Of a stretch of 45,840 nt of DNA, positions 1-6,345 are shown in pieces. Each line of letters begins with the position of its first letter. The stretch's first letter is position 1. Position numbers and translations under genes: made by a program. Location: positions 1 through 45,840 of the forward strand of contig JBBIWA010000043.1 in the NCBI GenBank assembly GCA_037439425.1. The letters run 5' to 3'. Source of the stretch: JBBIWA01 sp037439425 (lineage in GTDB: Bacteria; Acidobacteriota; Blastocatellia; RBC074). A model generated the notes under the pieces. The model was not told where the DNA came from. It was given only the letters and a program-made list of their open reading frames with translations, and searched no databases.

Positions 1-174
1 CTCATCGGTACTACTGGTGCCAAGCCGCAAATCCACCATCTGCAAGCGCGAGTTGTAGTGCAGATTCAAATAGAGCGGCATCTGCGCCCCAAACTTCTCC
101 CGCAGCAGTTGCCCACCGGGATGATACTTCACTTCGTCGGCATATGTCCGCTGCAACAGCTCGCAGCAGCGCAC
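1..174 (-). CDS. Possible partial ORF of unknown function running off the left edge
   Basis: On the minus strand a GTG at 174 opens a frame that stays open to the window edge. Its translation has protein-like composition, for example RTYADEVKYHPGG followed by LREKFGAQMPLYLNLHY. The same frame is open upstream to 387, separated only by one TGA at 177-175, but that upstream part does not look like protein. I do not recognise the family. It could be the start of a real gene, a decayed remnant, or chance. The rest of 175-535 shows nothing I can call a gene. Confidence 0.25.
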   Translation of the reverse strand, partial: MRCCELLQRTYADEVKYHPGGQLLREKFGAQMPLYLNLHYNSRLQMVDLRLGTSSTDE

Positions 175-535
175 TCAAACGCCGATCAGCGCGAGGACGA
201 AGCTGGACGTCTCGATAAGGCGGATTATGACAGCAGGGGTTACGACGCAGGCGGCTTTACTGCCATAACCCGGCGTTATCAGCCGACCCTTCCTTCTATT
301 TCTTGCCAAGATGCGCGCCTGAATTGCCCAAATCAGGATGGCGGAGAAAAGGTGCGTCACGATTATGGCGTCTGGCTGCCATGGCAACGAGACCCTATTG
401 CTGTAAGCTCGCTTGAGGGTGCGTCCGAATCTTCGTTAAAGTCCTGTGAGGCTGAAATGGGACAGGCCGAAGGGAGGCTTTCCTGCGGGGCCTAAACCCT
501 TCAATCGTGGCCTGCACCCGCGGCGGAGGAAAGAG

Positions 536-565
536 TTGGTGTCCTCACAGACGAGCGGCTATAAT
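536..565 (+). promoter_or_regulatory. Putative sigma70-type promoter of the antitoxin gene
   Basis: TTGGTG (536-541) and a perfect TATAAT (560-565) are separated by 18 bp and lie 22 bp before the antitoxin ATG at 588. A purine-rich GAAGGTGAA between them could serve as the ribosome binding site. The GGCTATAAT string recurs in front of the second toxin-antitoxin pair at 19616. Confidence 0.45.
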
Positions 566-587
566 CACGAGTGAAGGTGAAGTGCCT

Positions 588-845
588 ATGATAGAAATTG
601 ACTGGCTTTATGAACAGCACATCAAGCCGCTGCCCGCTGCTGAGCGGCTGCGGCTGGTTGAGAAGACTGTCAGTGACTTGGCGACCCAAGCCGCCGTAGG
701 CGAACCTCCTGAGCGATCCGACTGGATGTCTGTTTGCGGCATTGCGCCGAACCTGCTGGGCGGAGAGGACGCACAGGCATGGGGCTCACGCACGCGCCGT
801 GAGGTCGGCGAGCACCGGGAGAAGCAGTGGAAGCGTGAGAGATGA
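588..845 (+). CDS. Antitoxin-like protein of a PIN toxin-antitoxin pair
   Basis: This 85-aa soluble protein begins MIEIDWLYEQHIKPLPAAER. The 'YEQ..KPLP..ERL.L' opening followed by a short linker and a charged C-terminus (REVGEHREKQWKRER) is typical of small antitoxins found beside PIN-domain toxins in Acidobacteriota and Cyanobacteria; this is from recall of the family, not a search. The ATG at 588 is preferred over the far upstream start because it follows a GAAGGTGAA box and a TATAAT promoter. Its stop overlaps the ATG of the PIN gene by 4 nt, the usual arrangement in such pairs. The toxin gene is broken, so this antitoxin is probably an orphan. It would bind and neutralise the toxin and repress its own promoter. 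Confidence 0.6.
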   Translation: MIEIDWLYEQHIKPLPAAERLRLVEKTVSDLATQAAVGEPPERSDWMSVCGIAPNLLGGEDAQAWGSRTRREVGEHREKQWKRER

Positions 846-1128
846 AAATCACCGAGCCTCTTAGAGGCGTTCGGCAGTTATTCTTAGATCCAGCTCCCGT
901 CATCTATCACGTCGACAGGCTTACACTGACTTGATATTTCAAGAGATTCGTAAGGGGGGCTTTGAAGCCGTCACCTCACCCGTCGCGCTCGCCGAATGTT
1001 TGGTACACCCGTATCAGCATAGTGACCGAGCTCTGGTGCAGCAATTCTGCAACGTGATTACGGCAGGCGTTTATACGCGCTGTGTGGGGGTAGACAATGC
1101 GGCCGAAAGCGCCGCTGATGGTGTTTGA
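842..1128 (+). pseudogene. Frameshifted PIN-domain toxin (VapC-like)
   Basis: The first frame starts at ATG 842 (overlapping the antitoxin stop) and reads MKITEPLRGVRQLFLDPAPV then IYHVDR before a TGA at 930. The next frame, open at 931-1128, continues the same protein: TDLIFQEIRKGGFEAVTSPV, then LAECLVHPY. The joined product matches the start of PIN toxins: the first acidic residue in 'FLDPAPVIYHV' and the 'SPVALAEC' helix with the second acid. The break near 917-921 fits loss of a few bases between HVDR and AYTDLIF. The C-terminal part that carries the later PIN acids is also missing: the frame ends at VDNAAESAADGV. PIN toxins are RNases; this one cannot be functional. The antitoxin in front is intact. 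Confidence 0.7.
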
Positions 1129-1246
1129 AACCACTCGGTGATTGGGACGCCAAATCAGTACCGCAAACGGTAGCGAGTGTGACTCCCAGCAGCGATCCGC
1201 TTGGGGAAACCACGCTCGCTACTGCTTAGTGTTCCGAGGAAAAACC

Positions 1247-2425
1247 ATGACCACTGACCTCAATCTAGCATCGGACATTGGGGCCACCGAGACCATCGGC
1301 CATCCATCATCAGTTGATGTGGCTGCTATCGAGCGTGAGCTCACGGCGCTCTGGAAGGAATTGGGAGCAGAAGAAGAGCAAAGAGGTGTCGTGCGCGCCT
1401 GCGTGCTTAACCTGCTCGTCTATGTTCCAGCTCTGGCAGCCTCGCGCCAAGTGGATGAGATGCTGATGGAGATCACTGCTGCCCATCCCAGCCGTGTGAT
1501 CCTGATGATTGCGCAGCGCGACTCGCCCCAAGTCTCCATGACAGCTTCGGTCGTCTCTCGCTGCACGTTATCAACCGCCCGTTCCAAACAGGTCTGCTGC
1601 GAGCAGATCAACCTCACCGCCTGCGGAGACCAAACTAACGAACTGCCCAGCGCCGTCGCGCCGCTTCTGCTCTCCGATCTGCCAGTCTTTTTGTGGTGGC
1701 GCGCTGTCCCGCAACTCGGCGACAAGGTCTTCAAACGGTTGATCGAAATCTCCGACCGCGTGATTATTGACTCGGCCACTTTCGCCCACACCTACGGTGG
1801 CCTGATCAGCCTGGCGGTGTTGTTACGTGATCTTCCTCGCTGGACTTCAGTCACTGATCTCAACTGGGGACGCTTGATCTGCTGGCAAGCGATGCTCGCC
1901 GGTTTCTATGACATCCACAGTTATCGGCCCTTCCTTGACCGGGTTATCCACGTAACCATCGAGTATGCGCCGGTGAAGAACGCAGATGAAACGATTGCGC
2001 CGAAGGCATTATTGCTGGCGGGCTGGCTTTCAAGCCGCCTGCAATGGCAGCTCTTGACAGACGCGACCAGCCGCGGCTGGCAAAGCGCCCTCTTCCGCTT
2101 GAAGGCTAATGGGCGCGCGATAACGGTTGAGTGCGTGCCGACTACTCATCCCCAGGTCAAAGCCGGCCACATTGCAGCTGTAACTTTAAAGACATATGAC
2201 CCGCAGCCAGCTTCATTCAACGTGCGCCTGAGCGAGACGGGCAACCGGCTCGAAACCGAAGTTACCATCGGCCAGGAGAGACACATCGGCAGGGTGCTGG
2301 CTTACCATCGCCAAACCGAGACGGCATTGCTGATCAAAGAGCTGGAGTTCCTCGGTCGCAACCGCGTCTTCGAGCAGGCCGTGGCTGCGGCGGGAGAGAT
2401 GGTGCTATCACTGGCGCAGGCTTAA
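1247..2425 (+). CDS. opcA: Glucose-6-phosphate dehydrogenase assembly protein OpcA
   Basis: 392 aa. OpcA proteins assist assembly or allosteric activation of glucose-6-phosphate dehydrogenase in the oxidative pentose phosphate pathway. Recognisable features are the N-terminal 'RVILMIAQRDSP' strand, the 'LLLSDLPVFLWWRAVP' segment and 'DSATFAHTYGGL', all typical of the family; no membrane segments or signal are present. The open frame extends back to 1142, but ATG 1247 is preferred because a GAGGA box lies at 1236-1240 and the product then begins MTTDLNLASD; the upstream extension looks non-coding. It is followed 37 bp later by glucokinase, so the two probably form a sugar-phosphate operon. The usual partner zwf is not next door: the toxin-antitoxin relic occupies the upstream side. 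Confidence 0.88.
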   Translation: MTTDLNLASDIGATETIGHPSSVDVAAIERELTALWKELGAEEEQRGVVRACVLNLLVYVPALAASRQVDEMLMEITAAHPSRVILMIAQRDSPQVSMTASVVSRCTLSTARSKQVCCEQINLTACGDQTNELPSAVAPLLLSDLPVFLWWRAVPQLGDKVFKRLIEISDRVIIDSATFAHTYGGLISLAVLLRDLPRWTSVTDLNWGRLICWQAMLAGFYDIHSYRPFLDRVIHVTIEYAPVKNADETIAPKALLLAGWLSSRLQWQLLTDATSRGWQSALFRLKANGRAITVECVPTTHPQVKAGHIAAVTLKTYDPQPASFNVRLSETGNRLETEVTIGQERHIGRVLAYHRQTETALLIKELEFLGRNRVFEQAVAAAGEMVLSLAQA

Positions 2426-2462
2426 CTGAGACGCTCAAGGCAACAAAAGCTGGAGATAAATC

Positions 2463-3461
2463 ATGATCTTGGCAGGCGACATAGGCGGAACCAAAACTAA
2501 TCTCGGCCTCTTTGAAGTGAAGGAGGGGAAGCTGCAGCCTTACTTTCAGCGAAGCTTTCCAAGCAAAGATTACGTCGGGCTCGAAGCCATCCTCACAGCC
2601 TTTATGCAGCAGGCCCAGCAACCGCCAACAGCCGCCTGCTTTGGCATCGCCGGTCCAGTAGTAGGCGGGCAGTGCGTCACTTCCAACCTCCCCTGGATTG
2701 TGACCGCAGATAACCTGGCCAGCACTTTGCAGCTTAAAGCGGTCACGCTGCTGAACGATCTGGAGGCCACTGCCTACGGAATCTTTGAGTTGGAACCGGA
2801 AGAGATGGTGAGGCTCAATCAAGGCGTCGCAGCGCAAGGCAACGCAGGCATAATCGCCGCAGGCACGGGGCTGGGTGAAGCCTGTCTCTTCTGGGATGGT
2901 CAGCGTTACATTCCCTCAGCTTCCGAAGGTGGGCACGTTGACTTTGCGCCGCGCAATCCTCTGGAGATCGAATTGCTGCGCTACCTGCTCAAAAAATACG
3001 ATCACGTGAGCGTCGAGCGATTGCTCTCCGGGCCGGGGCTGCTGAATATTTATAACTTCCTGCGAGATTCAGGCTACGGCCAGGAGACCCCCACTGTGGT
3101 CGAACGGTTTGCGACTCAGGATCCCAGTAGCGTTATCTCTGCTGCCGCACTCTTAGGCGAGTGCCAGCTATGCCTTAAGGCGCTCAATATGTTCACGCAG
3201 ATCTACGGAGCCACGGCTGGCAACATAGCTTTGATCCTCAAAGCTGTTGGGGGGATCTACCTCGGTGGGGGGATTGCTCCCAAGATCATCGAAAAACTCA
3301 AGGACGGGACCTTCATGGCGGCTTTCACCGACAAGGGCCGTTTCTCTTCGTTGATGGGGAGCATTCCCGTGCGCGTCATCATGAATGAGAAGACGGCACT
3401 GCTGGGCGCAGCTCGCGTCGCAGCCAATACACTGAATAAGGGTGAAGAGGTGAAAAGGTGA
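2463..3461 (+). CDS. glk: Glucokinase
   Basis: 332 aa, the normal length for bacterial Glk. It phosphorylates glucose with ATP to glucose-6-phosphate, feeding glycolysis or the pentose phosphate route that OpcA serves. The ATP/phosphate motif DIGGTKT is at residues 6-12, GIAGPV at about 61-66, LNDLEA with the expected catalytic Asp at about 99, GTGLGE at about 134-139 and the sugar-binding EGGH at 155-158. A GGAG box sits 8 nt before the ATG. The gene follows opcA in the same direction and is followed by a GC-rich hairpin (3500-3524) that probably ends the transcript. ROK-family kinases carry a zinc motif not seen here, so this is the Glk (PF02685) type. Confidence 0.95.
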   Translation: MILAGDIGGTKTNLGLFEVKEGKLQPYFQRSFPSKDYVGLEAILTAFMQQAQQPPTAACFGIAGPVVGGQCVTSNLPWIVTADNLASTLQLKAVTLLNDLEATAYGIFELEPEEMVRLNQGVAAQGNAGIIAAGTGLGEACLFWDGQRYIPSASEGGHVDFAPRNPLEIELLRYLLKKYDHVSVERLLSGPGLLNIYNFLRDSGYGQETPTVVERFATQDPSSVISAAALLGECQLCLKALNMFTQIYGATAGNIALILKAVGGIYLGGGIAPKIIEKLKDGTFMAAFTDKGRFSSLMGSIPVRVIMNEKTALLGAARVAANTLNKGEEVKR

Positions 3462-3499
3462 AGGGGCGAAGAGGATAACTTCATCTGCTCAATAAAAAT

Positions 3500-3524
3500 G
3501 GGCAGGGATAGTATCTCCCTGCCC
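3500..3524 (+). terminator. Hairpin terminator after glk
   Basis: GGGCAGGGA (3500-3508) pairs perfectly with TCCCTGCCC (3516-3524) across a 7-nt loop, 38 bp after the glk stop. A short T-run (3538-3542) follows about 13 nt later rather than directly, so this is a good stem with an imperfect tail. Confidence 0.6.
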
Positions 3525-3554
3525 CGGAACTGGCCAATTTTTCTCTCACCCAAA

Positions 3555-3631
3555 TTTTGCGCAAAAAGCGGGGTATCGACTATTGAAAAACAAAGAGTGC
3601 AGAGGCCGAATTTTGCGCAAAACCTAGGTCT
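3555..3631. repeat. Palindromic repeat, copy 1 (left border of decayed region)
   Basis: Two 12-bp perfect palindromes TTTTGCGCAAAA lie at 3555-3566 and 3611-3622. The second sits in a longer block, AGGCCGAATTTTGCGCAAAA followed by CCTAGGTCT (3603-3631), which recurs with one mismatch at 6311-6339. The two copies of the pair are in the same orientation and share a TATCGAC/CATCGAC stretch between the palindromes. Confidence 0.75.
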
Positions 3632-3641
3632 GAGGTGTGAC

Positions 3642-3950
3642 ATGAACAGTTTGATGGATAGCCTGCCGCCCGGCTGGCAAAGGAATGAAGCTGATTACTG
3701 GGCCAACCGGGCCCAGCTCCTGACCCACTCTCGCGATCAGTGGATTGGGTTTGCCAATGGTCGGGTCATTGCGTCCGGGACCAGCCCGGTGGACGTGTTG
3801 CATGCGGCCCAGCAATCAGGATTACACCCGTTTGTCACGTGTGACGGACGAGAACCCGAGCCCTGTCAGATGCGCCGTGTCGTGTTCTCCTATGACCCTA
3901 CCTATCCCAGCGAAGCGTTGCCGGCCCAAGAAGTTGCCCTCAACCCATAG
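3642..3950 (+). CDS. DUF5678-type small protein, probably lacking its C-terminal domain
   Basis: 102 aa from ATG 3642 (MNSLMDSLPPGW). Residues about 25-60, NRAQLLTHSRDQWIGFANG then RVIASGT, follow the pattern of DUF5678: a short domain with a 'W+a..+G.v+a.G' core. The tail, RRVVFSYDPTYPSEALP, resembles the opening strand of retropepsin-like aspartic proteases that in related bacteria follow such a domain ('YD..YPSEPLPV' then a later DTGAD). Here the frame ends nine residues later and no DTGA-like motif is seen in any frame downstream, so the protein is probably truncated. It starts just after the palindromic repeat and is the first gene of the decayed stretch. Function is unknown. A GAGGTG box 5 nt before the ATG supports the start. 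Confidence 0.45.
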   Translation: MNSLMDSLPPGWQRNEADYWANRAQLLTHSRDQWIGFANGRVIASGTSPVDVLHAAQQSGLHPFVTCDGREPEPCQMRRVVFSYDPTYPSEALPAQEVALNP

Positions 3951-4139
3951 GCGAGCAGCAACAGCGATCAGAGAGGTTGTTTCTATTTGGGTTGCGTTCT
4001 CGCGGGCGCGAGACGACCAACGCGGCGCCGGGTCGCCGCACTCTGGGGGGATCCTGCTTTTGATTGCCCACGCAAACGAGAACGGCTGTCATTCTCTTGA
4101 CGCGGGGATAGAGAAATTTGATACTCTCCAGCCTGTGTT

Positions 4140-4586
4140 ATTGAGCAATGGCCTGAGTTTGACAGTAACGGTGATCTGCCGGCGGGTATTCATCAAGCCA
4201 CCCTCACTGAGGTGATGCGACATTTTGGAACTGGCACATCGTAACGCCGAGTGGTGGCGTAACGATTGGAAAGGATTTATAGTCTGGCGCGGAGTACGAG
4301 ACGGTTGGCTAGATCCGTCGTGTTCGGTTCATTCGTGACGGCCAAGCCTGATCCGAACGACGTTGACATCTTTATGTTGATGGAAGATACATTTGATGTG
4401 AATCAAGTGAGGGGCGAGGCGGCGATCATTTTTGACCATCTGGCGGCGCAGAATGTGGAAGGAGCCAGCGTGTTCTGGATCAGACGCATGGCCGCGATTG
4501 GCGGAGAGCAAGCGGCGATGGAACACTGGCAACTCAAACGAGACAAGACACAACGAGGCATTGTCGAGGTCATCAGCCATGATTAA
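4140..4586 (+). pseudogene. Nucleotidyltransferase-like gene with two in-frame TAA codons
   Basis: One reading frame gives IEQWPEFDSNGDLPAGIHQA, TLTEVMRHFGTGTS, stop, RRVVA, stop, RLERIYSLARS and on to a TAA at 4584. The stops are TAA at 4242-4244 and 4260-4262; each is one C-to-T change from CAA (Gln), which would restore 'TSQRRVVAQRLERIY'. The C-terminal part has the nucleotidyltransferase signature: FGSFVTAKPDPNDVDIF, that is GS followed by D-x-D. No ATG opens the frame; ATT at 4140 is the most upstream sensible codon after a TGA. A TTG at 4266 could start a shortened protein of 106 aa that keeps the GS and DVD motifs. Such proteins (DUF6932-like) are commonly paired with the small protein that follows, which overlaps it here. 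Confidence 0.65.
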
Positions 4587-4788
4587 GAACGATCAGGAAC
4601 TTGAGACAACACTGGAGCGGATCGAATATTTTCGGCAGCAGGTGGAGAAACTGCGGCAAGTGGAAACCAATCCGCAGAACTATCGGTTGTCTGCTGGGGG
4701 CTACTTGGCGGAAATAGATCGCATGAATTTGGAAGTGAGAGAGTACCTCTGGTTGCATCCCAGCGAGATGAAGGATCAAGCCGCTTAG
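4579..4788 (+). CDS. Small partner protein of the nucleotidyltransferase (antitoxin-like)
   Basis: 69 aa, MIKNDQELETTLERIEYFRQ onward, predicted all-helical and highly charged, ending EYLWLHPSEMKDQAA. The ATG overlaps the last codons of the nucleotidyltransferase frame (8 bp), which argues for translational coupling. Small 'MIKND.EL' proteins are often seen beside nucleotidyltransferase-like or toxin genes and look like antitoxins, but I cannot assign an activity. The reading frame is intact although its partner is broken. It is the last undamaged frame before the ABC permease fragment. Confidence 0.5.
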   Translation: MIKNDQELETTLERIEYFRQQVEKLRQVETNPQNYRLSAGGYLAEIDRMNLEVREYLWLHPSEMKDQAA

Positions 4789-4861
4789 CCTTCAATATGC
4801 GCTTTGCCTAAGCTTGGTGTCTCTGCTGCCGCAGAGCAGAATGCCGCCTCAATTACTCCTG

Positions 4862-5475
4862 TCACGTCCTGAGCAGGAGGCGTTCATTTTTGAAAATCAT
4901 AACGGCGGCAGCGAACGCCACCACCGCATAGACCAAGTTTGAAAGCAGCGTCACCGAAAAACCGAGCCACGACCACTCGCCCAGCAGCAATTCTTTAATG
5001 AGCTGACTGAAATTGATGACCGGAATGAGCGCCAGTCCGACGTTCAACTGAATGCCCGGCAGAAAGCTCACCATGGCCGGGAAGATCGCCAGGATGATCA
5101 GCGGCGTCAGATAGCTCTGCGCTTCCTTAAAGCTCTTGGCCAGCGTCGCAATGGCGATGATGACCACCGCCGCCAGCACCGCCATTGGCACAATGGACAC
5201 GACGATCAGCAGCAGCGTGGTCGCATCCCAAGGGAGCTCACTCATGCCACCGAAGAGCCCGCCGTTCTTACCCTCCCGAGGATTCACATAGAAGGATACG
5301 CCAAAGCTCACCATGGTCAGTATCGCCGTCACGACTGTAGCGGTGATGGTGGCCAACACTTTGCTCAAGACGATCTCTTCCCGGCTGGCGGGCGATGACA
5401 ACAGCATCTCCAGCGTCCGGTGCTCTTTCTCCCCCGCCGTCATTTCGATGGCCGGATATATCCCGCCCGAGAGAG
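4862..5475 (-). pseudogene. C-terminal fragment of an ABC-2 permease (NatB-like)
   Basis: From an in-frame SGGIYPAIEMTAGEKEHRTL down to the stop at 4862 the translation is the C-terminal half of a NatB/YhaP-type ABC-2 permease: the 'EMTAGEKEHRTLEMLLSSP' loop followed by four or five hydrophobic segments (ILTMVSFGVSFYV, TTLLLIVVSIVPMAVLAAVV, YLTPLIILAIFPAMVSFL, LLSNLVYAVVAFAAAVMIF). A whole family member has about 400 residues; the N-terminal half is absent. Above about 5475 the frame loses similarity and hits a TGA, exactly where transposase-like sequence begins on the other strand. An internal ATG at 5443 would give 193 aa, but without the first half it is unlikely to work. Intact relatives export Na+ or peptides with an ATPase partner, which is not present here. 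Confidence 0.75.
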
Positions 5476-6165
5476 GTCTTGCTCGTGCTCATCTACTTGC
5501 GTCCATAGTGTGGCCCACGCGCGTCGTCGGCCAGATGTTCGGTGGAGAGCGCCGACACCAGTGAGAATCTCTTTCACGAGCTTGCCCCATTGCTCAGAGA
5601 GTTGTTCGGCGGCCAATCGGTTTGAGGCTGAGAAGAGATTTCGACGTGAGGGGCAAGTGGTGGAAGTGGAAAAGATTGACCGAATCCTCATCGATAGCTT
5701 CGAGACTGCTACGAGCCGTCCTGCGAACCAAGAGCGCCCGCAAGCGTGTATCTTCGAGCAAGAAGAAACGCCACACGCTCAAGACGCAGATAATGGCTGA
5801 TGCCCAAGGTGAAATCCTGGCCATTGATGCGGGACATAGAGGGCCGGCAGCAGACAGGAAGATATATGAAGCTAGCGACGTGGCCAAGCAGTTTCCCAAT
5901 GCGAGCAAGCACGGAGATGTGCCCCTATCAGGGCACAGAAGGGATCGAAGTTCCTCATAAGAAACCGCGCGGAGGGGAGTTGACAGATGAGCAGCGAGAG
6001 GAGAATCGCGCTATGGCGAGTGTGAGAGTGAAAGTAGAGCATCGTGTAAGAAGAGTGAAAGGATTCAAGATCGTGCGCGAGAATTATCGACTGGCAACCG
6101 CCTTTTTCCCCACGGTTGCCTCGGTAGTCGTCGGATTGGTTCATCTCACTCGCACCCGGCCGTGA
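5476..6165 (+). mobile_element. Decayed IS5-family-like transposase (DDE) remnant
   Basis: Transposase pieces lie in successive frames. VLIYLR, WPTRVVGQMFG and SENLFHELAPLLRELFGG are near 5486-5625. ILIDSFETATSRPANQERPQ reaches about 5745. SSKKKRHTLKTQ and EILAIDAGHRGPAADRKIYE reach about 5920, and YQGTEGIEVPHKKPRGGELT through RVKVEHRVRRVKGFKIVREN runs to the stop at 6165. The KKKRHTLKTQ, DAGHRG..ADRKI and VEHRVRRVKGFKI blocks are hallmarks of IS5-type DDE_Tnp_4 transposases. At least two frameshifts (near 5750 and at 5920, where CCCC looks one base too long) and an internal TAG inactivate it. The first 50-60 residues and both terminal inverted repeats were not found, so the element is also truncated at the permease junction. 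Confidence 0.75.
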
Positions 6166-6273
6166 AGAGGATGTAAAGGGTGAAGTGTGCTCACCCGATG
6201 ATGGGCAGCCTAAGCACGTCTCATTTTCTTATTTTTCGGATCATCTAAAAATCTATGTTGATGCCCATTTTTT

Positions 6274-6339
6274 TTTTGCGCAAAATTCGGCACATCGACA
6301 CTTTGTCCCTAGGCCGAATTTTGCGCAAAATCTAGGTCT
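6274..6339. repeat. Palindromic repeat, copy 2 (right border of decayed region)
   Basis: TTTTGCGCAAAATTCGG (6274-6290) and its exact reverse complement CCGAATTTTGCGCAAAA (6314-6330) form a 17-bp inverted repeat with a 23-nt spacer. The right arm extends to CTAGGTCT (6339). The block 6311-6339 matches 3603-3631 at 28 of 29 positions. It sits 6 bp beyond the 3' end of the TonB-like gene and could also fold at the end of that transcript, but the adjacent run (6268-6277) is A-rich, not U-rich, in that direction. Confidence 0.75.
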
Positions 6340-6345
6340 CGCCCT

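Noticed and set aside
58..495. Plus-strand ORF of 145 aa
   Set aside because: Composition is not protein-like and it has no start-site support; the opposite strand at 1-174 looks more like coding sequence.
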